Part shown: piece after piece, positions 1 through 5,665 of the stretch
Position numbering within the stretch: the first letter of the stretch is position 1
How the letters are laid out: each line of letters opens with the position of its first letter
Notes under the pieces: generated by a model
Databases searched by the model: none
Seen by the model: the letters and a program-made list of their open reading frames with translations, nothing else
What the model was told of the DNA's origin: nothing
Program-made: the position numbers and the translations under genes
NCBI GenBank assembly: GCA_902783305.1
Contig: CACZQU010000023.1
Coordinates: 1-5,679 of the forward strand
Direction of reading: 5' to 3'
Source of the DNA: an uncultured Lachnospiraceae bacterium
GTDB lineage: Bacteria; Bacillota; Clostridia; Lachnospirales; Lachnospiraceae
Length of the DNA stretch: 5,679 nt

Positions 1-24
1 CCATGAAATACGAATATAGGGGCA

Positions 25-56
25 GGATTGTGGGAGCGCGAAGCGCGGAACAATCC
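25..56. repeat. Imperfect hairpin / inverted repeat upstream of the carrier-protein gene
   Basis: The arms GGATTGT (25-31) and ACAATCC (50-56) are perfectly complementary. Inside them, GCGC (36-39) can pair with GCGC (43-46) around a GAA loop, leaving a purine-rich internal loop. No T-run follows, so it is not a standard Rho-independent terminator. It lies about 85 bases before the carrier-protein start. It could be a transcript-end structure of an upstream gene, a leader structure of the downstream operon, or an intergenic repeat unit; one copy does not decide between these. Confidence 0.5.
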
Positions 57-126
57 GTTGGAGTCATTTTGCACTGCAACCATTTATCAGGAACCCGGAT
101 ATCGACAGGAGACTGTTATTGTCTGC

Positions 127-135
127 AAAGGAGAG
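127..135 (+). promoter_or_regulatory. Ribosome binding site of the acyl carrier protein gene
   Basis: AAAGGAGAG is a strong Shine-Dalgarno match with its GGAG core (130-133) eight bases before the ATG at 142. This decides the start: the reading frame stays open upstream to a TTG at 28, but that extension has no ribosome binding site, does not resemble a carrier protein, and would run through the 25-56 hairpin. Confidence 0.85.
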
Positions 136-141
136 AAAAAA

Positions 142-369
142 ATGGATAAAGCTGCTGAGTTTAAGAAGATCGTAGCGCAGTACAGCAATGTGACGGCGGA
201 GGAGATCACCGATGAAATGAGATTCCGTGAGGATCTGGGGCTCAGCTCCCTGGATTTCATGTCCTTCCTTGGAGAACTGGAGGATACCTTTGACGTAGAA
301 CTCGAAGAGGAAGAGGTGCTGAAGGTGCTTACTGTCGGCGACGCGCTGAAGATGCTTGAAGAAGAGTAA
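142..369 (+). CDS. Stand-alone acyl carrier protein (phosphopantetheine-binding)
   Basis: This 75-residue acidic protein has the size and layout of a free acyl carrier protein. After a first helix (about residues 3-15) comes the segment FREDLGLSSLDFMSF (28-42), which matches the family's LGxDSLD signature. Ser36 of the second SL position is the expected attachment site for 4'-phosphopantetheine, added by a holo-ACP synthase. Ser35 replaces the usual Asp directly before that Ser, as in many specialised, non-fatty-acid-synthesis carriers. Helix 2 (about 36-50) and the acidic run ELEEEEV (53-59) provide the typical partner-binding surface, and TVGDALKML (64-72) fits the last helix. It sits 35 bases upstream of an AMP-forming acyl ligase and is probably co-transcribed with it, so I infer that it carries an acyl group activated by that enzyme rather than serving as the housekeeping AcpP. 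It could alternatively be a DltC-like or peptidyl carrier. The family call is firm; the pathway is unknown. Confidence 0.93.
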   Translation: MDKAAEFKKIVAQYSNVTAEEITDEMRFREDLGLSSLDFMSFLGELEDTFDVELEEEEVLKVLTVGDALKMLEEE

Positions 370-404
370 ACAAGACAGATTGTCAGGCTGTAAAGAGGCA
401 AGGA

Positions 405-1934
405 ATGATGAATACGATTCGCGAAATATGGGATACCGCATGTACAGCTTACGCAGGGCTTCCTGCGGTTCGCTGGCTGGAAAAGAAAGAAATCAAAGAG
501 CGCAGCTACAGCGGCCTGGATGAGGATATCAGGGCAATCCGGAAAGGACTTACCGCAAGCGGGTTCACAGACGCGCATATTGCTCTGATCGGAACCGCGT
601 CAGTGGAATGGATTGGCAGCTACCTTGGCATTACCACCGGAGCAAATGTGGCGGTTCCGCTTGACGCGGGACTTCCTGTAGAGGATCTGGCAGAGCTCCT
701 TCGGGATGCGGATGCTCAGGCGCTGTTTCTGGCGCCGAAGCTTGGAACCTATGCACAGACCTTTCTGAAGGAATGTCCAAAGCTGCGTATGATCTGGCTC
801 TTACAGGAAACAACAGTACAGGGCTTTGAGACCGTCGCGGATCTGAAAGCAAAGGGAGAAGGGACGTCTGATCCGGCCGGCCGTGCTCCGGAGGAAATCG
901 CGACACTGATTTATACTTCGGGAACCACCGGAAAGAGCAAGGGAGTCATGCTGACACAGTCAAACCTTGCCTTAAATGTTTCATCCGTTCCCTATACCGT
1001 GGATCCGGGCTGTGTTCTGATGAGCGTACTGCCTGTGCACCACGCTTTCTGTCTGGTGATGGACTGGCTCAAGGGATTTTCTCTCGGCTCTGTGATCTGC
1101 ATCAATGATTCCTTCATGCACATGATCCGCAATATGGGCATTTACAAACCGCAGGTTATGCTGATGGTTCCGCTGATGATTGAAACCATCTATAAACGCC
1201 TTGCTGCTGTGGACAGTGCGGTACCGAAGCTGGCGGTGGCAGGGCAGGTGTTTGGCGGGAACCTGAAAATTATTTTCACCGGCGGCGCGCATCTGGATCC
1301 CTTCTATGTAGACAGGTTTGCGGAATACGGCGTGCAGGTGCTGGAGGGCTACGGGATGTCAGAATGCTCCCCGGTCATCAGTTCGAATACCCCTGAATGC
1401 CATAAGGTGGGGTCTATTGGCAAACCTCTTCCCAATGTAAAGCTCCGTTTCGTGGACGGGGAGATCCAGGTGCAGGGAAGCAGTGTGATGCAGGGGTATT
1501 ATAGAATGCCGAAGGAGACAGAAGAGACTCTGGCTGAAGGCTGGCTGCATACAGGAGACAAGGGATACCTCGACGAGGATGGCTTCCTCTTTATCAACGG
1601 AAGAGTGAAGAACCTGATTATTCTGTCGAACGGAGAGAATATTTCCCCTGAGGAGATTGAGAACAAGCTGGGTCTGGATCCGCTGGTCGGTGAGGTTCTG
1701 GTCACCGGTGAGAATAATGGGCTTACAGCCCGGATTTATCCGGATCAGGACGTCGTACAGGCAATGGGGCTTGATCCTGAGACGGCAGGGATAAAGCTGC
1801 AGAAAATGCTGGACGAGTTCAATCTTCGTCAGCCTTCCTACCGTCAGATCACGGGACTGGTGGTGCGGTCTCATCCTTTCCACCGGAACGCAACGGGTAA
1901 AATCAAGAGGACGGAAGCGGAGCTTGACGATTAA
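405..1934 (+). CDS. AMP-forming acyl ligase (acyl-CoA / acyl-ACP synthetase, ANL superfamily)
   Basis: This 509-residue protein is a full-length adenylate-forming enzyme. It should activate a carboxylic acid with ATP to an acyl-adenylate and transfer the acyl group to a thiol (CoA or phosphopantetheine). Visible core motifs are the phosphate-binding loop YTSGTTGKSKG (170-180), PVHHAF (210-215), the TGGA turn (292-295), the adenine-binding YGMSE (316-320), TGD (383-385), the hinge region GRVKN (399-403), NGENISPEEIE (409-419), and the C-terminal NATGKIKR, whose Lys499 is the expected adenylation lysine. There is no signal peptide or membrane segment, so it is cytoplasmic. The start at 405 has AAAGAGG (392-398) six bases upstream; the adjacent ATG at 408 is an equally usable start and removes only one Met. 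It follows the carrier-protein gene by 35 bases with no terminator between, which supports an acyl-ACP loading role (inference). The sequence does not reveal chain length. The family also includes long-chain acyl-CoA ligases and amino-acid adenylating enzymes; a FadD-like acyl substrate seems more likely than an amino acid. Confidence 0.92.
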   Translation: MMNTIREIWDTACTAYAGLPAVRWLEKKEIKERSYSGLDEDIRAIRKGLTASGFTDAHIALIGTASVEWIGSYLGITTGANVAVPLDAGLPVEDLAELLRDADAQALFLAPKLGTYAQTFLKECPKLRMIWLLQETTVQGFETVADLKAKGEGTSDPAGRAPEEIATLIYTSGTTGKSKGVMLTQSNLALNVSSVPYTVDPGCVLMSVLPVHHAFCLVMDWLKGFSLGSVICINDSFMHMIRNMGIYKPQVMLMVPLMIETIYKRLAAVDSAVPKLAVAGQVFGGNLKIIFTGGAHLDPFYVDRFAEYGVQVLEGYGMSECSPVISSNTPECHKVGSIGKPLPNVKLRFVDGEIQVQGSSVMQGYYRMPKETEETLAEGWLHTGDKGYLDEDGFLFINGRVKNLIILSNGENISPEEIENKLGLDPLVGEVLVTGENNGLTARIYPDQDVVQAMGLDPETAGIKLQKMLDEFNLRQPSYRQITGLVVRSHPFHRNATGKIKRTEAELDD

Positions 1935-1951
1935 TACGCTGCCGGAATGAG

Positions 1952-1996
1952 CATGAAGCCTCCAATACCTGAACTGGTATTGGAGGCTTCATGTTT
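1952..1996 (+). terminator. Probable transcription terminator of the carrier-protein/ligase unit
   Basis: Arms 1952-1969 and 1976-1993 are perfectly complementary over 18 bp around a 6-base loop (TGAACT), beginning 17 bases after the ligase stop. Only three T's follow (1994-1996), so the U-tract is weak. The unusually long, perfect stem in the right place still makes termination or 3'-end stabilisation the best reading. Confidence 0.75.
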
Positions 1997-2018
1997 CACG
2001 AATCTGCTGCCTGAAATA

Positions 2019-2042
2019 CCCCGGTAACATACCGATCCGGGG
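2019..2042. other. GC-rich hairpin of unknown role
   Basis: CCCCGG (2019-2024) pairs with CCGGGG (2037-2042) around a 12-base loop; an alternative inner pairing is CGGT (2022-2025) with ACCG (2031-2034). There is no T-run. It lies between the operon's probable terminator and the promoter at 2068, so it may be a backup 3' structure or a regulator site near that promoter. Chance occurrence is possible. Confidence 0.3.
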
Positions 2043-2067
2043 AAGACGGTGTAAGCCAAAAATTCCT

Positions 2068-2095
2068 TTTACAATTTCAGTAACTGTGATAGAAT
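2068..2095 (+). promoter_or_regulatory. Sigma-A type promoter with extended -10
   Basis: TTTACA (2068-2073) matches the -35 consensus at 5 of 6 bases, and TAGAAT (2090-2095) matches the -10 at 5 of 6, with a 16-base spacer. TG at 2087-2088, one base before the -10, gives the extended -10 form that often strengthens promoters in Gram-positive bacteria. Transcription should begin near 2101-2103. The next open reading frame of any size starts at 2458, with a terminator in between, so the immediate product is a short RNA or a leader. Confidence 0.65.
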
Positions 2096-2100
2096 ATATC

Positions 2101-2257
2101 AGGGAAGACGAGGGTTTCCAGGATCAGTTTTTTGGCTTTGCAGTTTTTCAGAGCAGTATACAGCCATCATAGTTCCAGGCAGGATTGCGGAAAACAGAGC
2201 TTTGATGGATAAGGAAAAAATGTGAAAAAGCCAGGCGTGAAACCCTGGCTTTTTTCT
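2101..2257 (+). ncRNA. Predicted short RNA or attenuator leader, about 157 nt, unknown family
   Basis: The boundaries come from the promoter at 2068-2095 and the terminator at 2225-2258; no convincing protein is encoded between them. Local helices can be drawn: GCTTTG (2135-2140) with CAGAGC (2149-2154), CCATCA (2164-2169) with TGATGG (2203-2208), and TTCC (2173-2176) with GGAA (2189-2192) inside the second. AGGGTTTC (2111-2118), near the predicted 5' end, is perfectly complementary to GAAACCCT (2239-2246), which spans the terminator loop and the first bases of its right arm. It does not match any riboswitch or structural RNA that I recognise. It may be an independent small RNA, or a leader controlling read-through into the kinase gene 200 bases further on. 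Existence of the transcript is inferred from the signals only. Confidence 0.5.
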
Positions 2258-2258
2258 T
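2225..2258 (+). terminator. Rho-independent terminator
   Basis: AAAAAGCCAGG (2225-2235) and CCTGGCTTTTT (2244-2254) form a perfect 11-bp stem with an 8-base loop, ending in a run of six T's (2250-2255) followed by CTT. The matching A-run on the 5' side means that it could also terminate transcription on the minus strand. Since the ligase unit already has its own hairpin about 230 bases upstream, this terminator most likely belongs to the RNA starting near 2101. Confidence 0.88.
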
Positions 2259-2273
2259 ATATGGAGAATCATG

Positions 2274-2300
2274 CGTAACTATTCAGTTATCCTCACGCGT
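2274..2300. repeat. Short motif block resembling the repeat downstream of the kinase gene
   Basis: CGTAACTATTCA (2274-2285) followed by TCACGCGT (2293-2300) has the same two blocks in the same order as CGTTACTATTCA (5605-5616) followed by CCACGCGT (5631-5638), with a shorter gap here. TAACT and AGTTA (2276-2280, 2285-2289) also form a small 5-bp hairpin. This looks like a degenerate relative of the 3' repeat, but the match is short. Confidence 0.4.
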
Positions 2301-2375
2301 ATTTTGCGGGAAGCATACGGAATCATCAGCAGACATCGGGAATAAGCGGCTGCATTACAGAGCCATACCTGATAT

Positions 2376-2404
2376 GTAACCGTTCAGTTTCACCGAACAG
2401 TTAC
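2376..2404. repeat. Imperfect inverted repeat upstream of the kinase gene
   Basis: GTAAC (2376-2380) plus GTTC (2382-2385) pair with GAAC (2395-2398) plus GTTAC (2400-2404), giving nine pairs with a single C-A mismatch and a 9-base loop. Each arm carries the motif GTAAC-N-GTTC, which resembles GTAACTATTC at 2275. No T-run follows. It may be an operator for a dimeric regulator or a small intergenic repeat. Confidence 0.45.
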
Positions 2405-2418
2405 TGCCTGGCTGCAGA

Positions 2419-2438
2419 TGAACATTTCCGGATGTTCA
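2419..2438. promoter_or_regulatory. Dyad just upstream of the kinase ribosome binding site
   Basis: TGAACAT (2419-2425) and ATGTTCA (2432-2438) are perfect inverted repeats around TTCCGG. The dyad ends five bases before the GGAG of the kinase gene, so as RNA a hairpin here could affect translation start, and as DNA it could be a repressor site. Function is inferred from position alone. Confidence 0.4.
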
Positions 2439-2443
2439 AGTAT

Positions 2444-2449
2444 GGAGAA
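2444..2449 (+). promoter_or_regulatory. Ribosome binding site of the hybrid kinase gene
   Basis: GGAGAA has its GGAG core ten bases from the ATG at 2458, slightly long but workable. A second purine run, GGGAG (2452-2456), is one base from the ATG and too close to serve. The ATG at 2458 is supported because it puts a membrane segment directly at residues 5-24, as expected for this kinase type. Confidence 0.6.
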
Positions 2450-2457
2450 CCGGGAGA

Positions 2458-5400
2458 ATGAAGCGAACAACGTTAATCACCATAATCGGAAGTATTCTTC
2501 TGGCGGTTGTACTGATCGGCGGGACAATATGGATGGGCCGAAGTGCTCACAAGGATACAGTCGATGCCGTACGGTCTGTCAGTCTTTTGTATCTGGACGA
2601 ACTGGCAGGACGCCGCGAACAGGTTGTTGAGGACAATCTGAATGACAATATCAGCATCATCAATATAGCCATCGGGATGATCACTGAAGATGATCTCAGC
2701 AGCCTGGACAACATGCGGAAATATCAGCGGGATATGAAGAAGCTTTTCAGCCTGTCACGCTTTGCCTTTGTGGACGAAGACGGGCTTGTCTATACTGCGG
2801 ACGAAGGGATTCAAAACGATATCAGTGAGTATGATTTTGACCTGAAGACAATCGACGGTCCGGAAATCTCCGTCAAGAATCTGAATATTACGGATAAGAA
2901 AGTGATTATTGCTGTCCCGATCCGTGATCATGACCTTTATATTGAGGGTAACCAGCTCGCTCTGTGCTTCATGCAAATCGACATGGATGTTATGCTGAAA
3001 GGAGCATCCATGAACGCACAGAATACCGGATCCACCTTCTGCAATATTTATTCATCAGGTGGTATCGCACTGAGCAATACCGTTCTTGGCGGGCTGGCAG
3101 TAGAGGACAATCTCCTGGAAGCCCTGAACAAGGCAGAGTATGAGCCAGGATATTCTGCCGAAGATGTCAGACGTGATTTCCAGGAAGGAAACTCCGGAGT
3201 GGTTTCCTTCAGCTATGACGGGATTCAGGAAACGCTCAGTTATGTACCCGTGAAGGGAACAGACTGGATGCTTACTTATCTGATCCGTGAAAGTGTGATC
3301 AGTGACAGGATCAATTCGATTTCCCATGGCATCATCAAGCGCAGCGTGATTCAGTCTCTGCTGACCATGCTTGTTCTGGGCGCCATGTTTTCTTTCATTA
3401 TCATACAGAACCGGAGAAACGCAAAGCTCATACTGGAGAAGGAGACCTCGGAGACCGAAAACCGGATCAAGCGCCAGGAGATGGAGCAAAGGCTGAAGCT
3501 GCAGGAACAGCTTCTGGAGCAGAGGGAACAGCAGAAGGAACAGCAGAGAATGATCACTGCTCTTTCATCGAATTTCCGCAGTGTGTATTATGTGGAGCTG
3601 GACAAAGACAGGGGAGTATGTTATCAGGCCCGTTCCGATCTGAAGGGCTTTCACGCCGGGGAACGCTTCCGGTATCTGGAGAGCGTCACCGCATACTGCA
3701 GAAGGTATATCCTTCCGGAGTATCAGGAGGAATTCCTGCGATTCATTCAACCGGATATGGTCCGGGAGGGACTGAAGGAACGAAGAGTCATTTCTTATCG
3801 TTATATGATCCAGGCCGCCGGAAAAGAATCCTATGAGGAGGTACGCTTCGCCGGAGTACGTCATCCGGAGGACAGGGAGGATCATCTTGTTCATAATGTC
3901 AGCGCAGGTTTTGCGGATGTGGACGAACAAGCCCGTGCGGAAATCGCTGAGCAGCGCGCCCTGAGTGATGCCCTTGCCGCCGCTGAGCAGGCAAACAAGG
4001 CGAAAACCGCTTTCTTATCGAATATGAGTCATGAGATCCGCACACCGATGAATGCGATTATCGGTTTGAACAATATCGCCATGAACGATCCCACGGCGTC
4101 TGACAAGGTAAAGGAGTACCTCGAAAAGAGCGGTACGTCAGCCCAGCACCTTTTGGGGATCATCAACGATATTCTGGATATGTCCCGTATCGAGTCGGGC
4201 AGAATGGTGTTGAAAAACGAAGAGTTTTCCTTTGCCAAAAGCCTGGAGCAGGTGAATACCATGATCAGCGGACAGTGCAGGGATAAAGGAGTGAAATATG
4301 AGTGCCGCGTGACCGGGAAGATTGATGATTATTATATCGGCGATGAGATCAAGCTCAAGCAGATCATGATCAATATTCTGGGCAATGCCGTCAAGTTTAC
4401 ACCGGAAGGAGGAACCGTGACCTTCCTGATTGAGGAGGGTCCGCGGTTTAATGAAAAAGCTACGCTGAAGCTCACGTTCAGCGATACCGGGATCGGGATG
4501 AGTGAAGAGTATCTGCCTCATCTGTTTGATGCGTTCAGCCAGGAGGATGCTTCTTCTACCAACAGATATGGAAGCACCGGTCTTGGCATGCCGATCACCC
4601 GGAGCATCGTCGAGATGATGAACGGTCATATTGATGTGGAAAGCGAAAAAGGGGTTGGTACGACGTTTGTTGTGTCGGTCACGCTTGGAGAATCGAACCG
4701 GACAGACGGAGATATGGAAGGAAGTGATCTGAACCCCCGCGAGATGGATGTGCTGGTGATTGATGATGATCCGATTGCGCTGGAGCATGCACAGGTTATT
4801 CTTGGGCAGGTGGGAATACGCTGTGAAGTTGCACAATCCGGCAGACAGGGAACTGAAATGGTGAAGCTGCGTCATGCGCGGGGAGGAGACTATGATCTCC
4901 TTCTGGTGGACTGGAGGATGCCGGAAATGGACGGTGTGGAAACAACCCGGGAGATCCGTTCCGTGGTGGGACATGATACGCCGATCATCATACTGACATC
5001 ATATAACTGGGATGAAGTGGCTGATGAGGCACGGGCGGCGGGTGTAGATACCTTTGTTCCCAAGCCTCTCTTTGCCGGCAGTGTTCTCGATCAGTTCCAG
5101 GATGCATTCCGCAGGAAAAAGGCGGCACCTGTGACAAGACGGGCTGAACTGAAGGGCCGCAGAGTGCTGATGGCGGAGGATGTCGCAGTGAATACGGAGA
5201 TCATGGTCATGGTCCTGAGTATGCGGGAGATCGATGTGGATACTGCGGAAAACGGCAGGATTGCCGTGGAAAAATTCTCCGGCAAGCCTGTCGGATATTA
5301 CGACGCTATACTTATGGACATGCGGATGCCCGAGATGGACGGACTGGAAGCGACGAGAGTGATCCGGGGCATGGACCGCGAGGATGCCAGAGAAATTCCT

Positions 5401-5535
5401 ATCATCGCTTTGACCGCAAATGCCTTTGACGAGGATGTCCAGCGGAGCCTGCAGGCCGGTCTGAATGCCCATCTTTCCAAGCCGGTAGAACCGGACGCGC
5501 TTTTTGATACCCTTGAGAAGCTGATAAAACCCTGA
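2458..5535 (+). CDS. Membrane-bound hybrid sensor histidine kinase with two C-terminal receiver domains
   Basis: This 1025-residue protein reads as TM1 (about 5-24), an extracytoplasmic sensor (about 30-285), TM2 (about 297-316), a Glu/Gln-rich coiled coil (about 322-365), a PAS-like domain (about 367-488), a linker helix, HisKA, HATPase and two REC domains. The sensor has Cache-like features (RFAFVDEDGLVYTAD at 101-115; YVPVKGTDWML at 262-272), suggesting a small extracellular ligand, not identifiable here. The H-box SNMSHEIRTP carries the autophosphorylated His525. ATP-binding boxes are the N-box with Asn639 and Asn643, G1 DTGIG (676-680), F-box FDAF (690-693) and G2 GSTGLGM (705-711). REC1 has acidic 769-771, phospho-acceptor Asp818, Thr847 and Lys869; REC2 has Glu907/Asp908, Asp954, Thr986 and Lys1008. 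Both receivers therefore look active. There is no HPt domain and no DNA-binding output; the protein ends at the REC2 C-terminus. Phosphate flow from His525 to a receiver and then to a separate HPt protein is the expected but unproven route. No neighbouring regulator gene is in view. Confidence 0.95.
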   Translation: MKRTTLITIIGSILLAVVLIGGTIWMGRSAHKDTVDAVRSVSLLYLDELAGRREQVVEDNLNDNISIINIAIGMITEDDLSSLDNMRKYQRDMKKLFSLSRFAFVDEDGLVYTADEGIQNDISEYDFDLKTIDGPEISVKNLNITDKKVIIAVPIRDHDLYIEGNQLALCFMQIDMDVMLKGASMNAQNTGSTFCNIYSSGGIALSNTVLGGLAVEDNLLEALNKAEYEPGYSAEDVRRDFQEGNSGVVSFSYDGIQETLSYVPVKGTDWMLTYLIRESVISDRINSISHGIIKRSVIQSLLTMLVLGAMFSFIIIQNRRNAKLILEKETSETENRIKRQEMEQRLKLQEQLLEQREQQKEQQRMITALSSNFRSVYYVELDKDRGVCYQARSDLKGFHAGERFRYLESVTAYCRRYILPEYQEEFLRFIQPDMVREGLKERRVISYRYMIQAAGKESYEEVRFAGVRHPEDREDHLVHNVSAGFADVDEQARAEIAEQRALSDALAAAEQANKAKTAFLSNMSHEIRTPMNAIIGLNNIAMNDPTASDKVKEYLEKSGTSAQHLLGIINDILDMSRIESGRMVLKNEEFSFAKSLEQVNTMISGQCRDKGVKYECRVTGKIDDYYIGDEIKLKQIMINILGNAVKFTPEGGTVTFLIEEGPRFNEKATLKLTFSDTGIGMSEEYLPHLFDAFSQEDASSTNRYGSTGLGMPITRSIVEMMNGHIDVESEKGVGTTFVVSVTLGESNRTDGDMEGSDLNPREMDVLVIDDDPIALEHAQVILGQVGIRCEVAQSGRQGTEMVKLRHARGGDYDLLLVDWRMPEMDGVETTREIRSVVGHDTPIIILTSYNWDEVADEARAAGVDTFVPKPLFAGSVLDQFQDAFRRKKAAPVTRRAELKGRRVLMAEDVAVNTEIMVMVLSMREIDVDTAENGRIAVEKFSGKPVGYYDAILMDMRMPEMDGLEATRVIRGMDREDAREIPIIALTANAFDEDVQRSLQAGLNAHLSKPVEPDALFDTLEKLIKP

Positions 5536-5554
5536 GATTGCAGTGCATGATCCG

Positions 5555-5592
5555 ACCTTCCCCGCGTGCGGCGTTACGGTTAATCCGTGAAT
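5555..5592. repeat. 38-base repeat, copy 1
   Basis: This copy and the one at 5624-5661 match at 33 of 38 positions, with starts 69 bases apart. It begins ACCTTCCCC, contains the palindromic arms CCGC-GT-GCGG (5562-5571) and ends GTTAATCCGTGAAT. It starts 19 bases after the kinase stop codon. No cas-like gene or further regular copies are seen, so I call it an intergenic repeat family member. Confidence 0.75.
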
Positions 5593-5607
5593 TACAACAT
5601 TCATCGT

Positions 5608-5665
5608 TACTATTCACGGTCTAACCTTCCCCACGCGTGGCTTTACAGTTAATCCGTGAATAGTA
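5608..5665. repeat. Large inverted repeat enclosing repeat copy 2
   Basis: TACTATTCACGG (5608-5619) and CCGTGAATAGTA (5654-5665) are perfectly complementary over 12 bp. After a 2-base mismatch on each side, TAAC (5622-5625) pairs with GTTA (5648-5651). The palindrome CCACGCGTGG (5631-5640) sits near the centre. The whole can fold as a long hairpin in DNA or RNA. It lacks a T-run, but may define the 3' end of the kinase transcript. Confidence 0.7.
5624..5661. repeat. 38-base repeat, copy 2
   Basis: Differs from copy 1 at five positions (repeat positions 10, 13, 15, 19 and 24). Two of these, 10 and 15, face each other in the palindrome and change together, from G-C in copy 1 to A-T in copy 2, so the dyad is kept. 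The 31-base stretch between copies contains an inverted partner of the repeat's 3' end. Confidence 0.75.

Larger units (their letters stand above)
2259..2457. other. Intergenic region before the kinase gene, no gene seen
   Basis: I find no convincing protein or known RNA gene in these 199 bases, and no promoter with both a good -35 and -10. What is visible is a short motif block at 2274-2300, a hairpin at 2376-2404, a dyad at 2419-2438 and the kinase ribosome binding site. The kinase must either use a weak or non-sigma-A promoter here or be reached by read-through of the 2225-2258 terminator. Confidence 0.5.

Noticed and set aside
28..141. An N-terminal extension of the carrier protein from a TTG codon
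   Set aside because: It has no ribosome binding site, crosses a hairpin and adds residues unlike any carrier protein; the ATG at 142 has an excellent Shine-Dalgarno sequence and gives the normal family length.
3..149. A 48-codon frame from ATG at 3, or the tail of an upstream gene, overlapping the carrier-protein start
   Set aside because: The product resembles nothing recognisable, the frame crosses the 25-56 hairpin, and stops at 4-6 and 17-19 in the other two frames allow an upstream gene to end earlier. Undecidable without upstream sequence.
399..403. An impaired hinge in the ligase because Asn403 stands where FadD-type enzymes have Asp
   Set aside because: To my knowledge related ligases with the NLIILSNGEN-type segment normally carry Asn here, and all other core motifs are intact.
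2205..2225. A six-codon leader peptide (MDKEKM) just before the terminator
   Set aside because: There is no clear ribosome binding site and no run of one regulatory amino acid, so it does not look like an attenuation peptide.
2101..2257. A known riboswitch or structural RNA (c-di-GMP, guanidine, preQ1, fluoride, SRP RNA, 6S)
   Set aside because: I compared the conserved core motifs from memory and found none; a covariance-model search would be needed to exclude diverged members.
2418..2630. A 70-residue frame overlapping the start of the kinase gene
   Set aside because: It overlaps the membrane-anchor codons of the kinase in another frame, has no good ribosome binding site of its own and its Cys/Arg/Ser-rich product resembles no family.
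4138..4974. A 278-codon open frame on the minus strand
   Set aside because: It lies wholly inside the kinase and REC1 coding region, whose plus-strand motifs are unmistakable; its translation shows no domain. It is a shadow frame.
5555..5661. A CRISPR array (38-base repeat with a 31-base spacer)
   Set aside because: Only two copies are visible, they differ at five positions, the 'spacer' contains an inverted copy of the repeat end, and no cas gene is in view.
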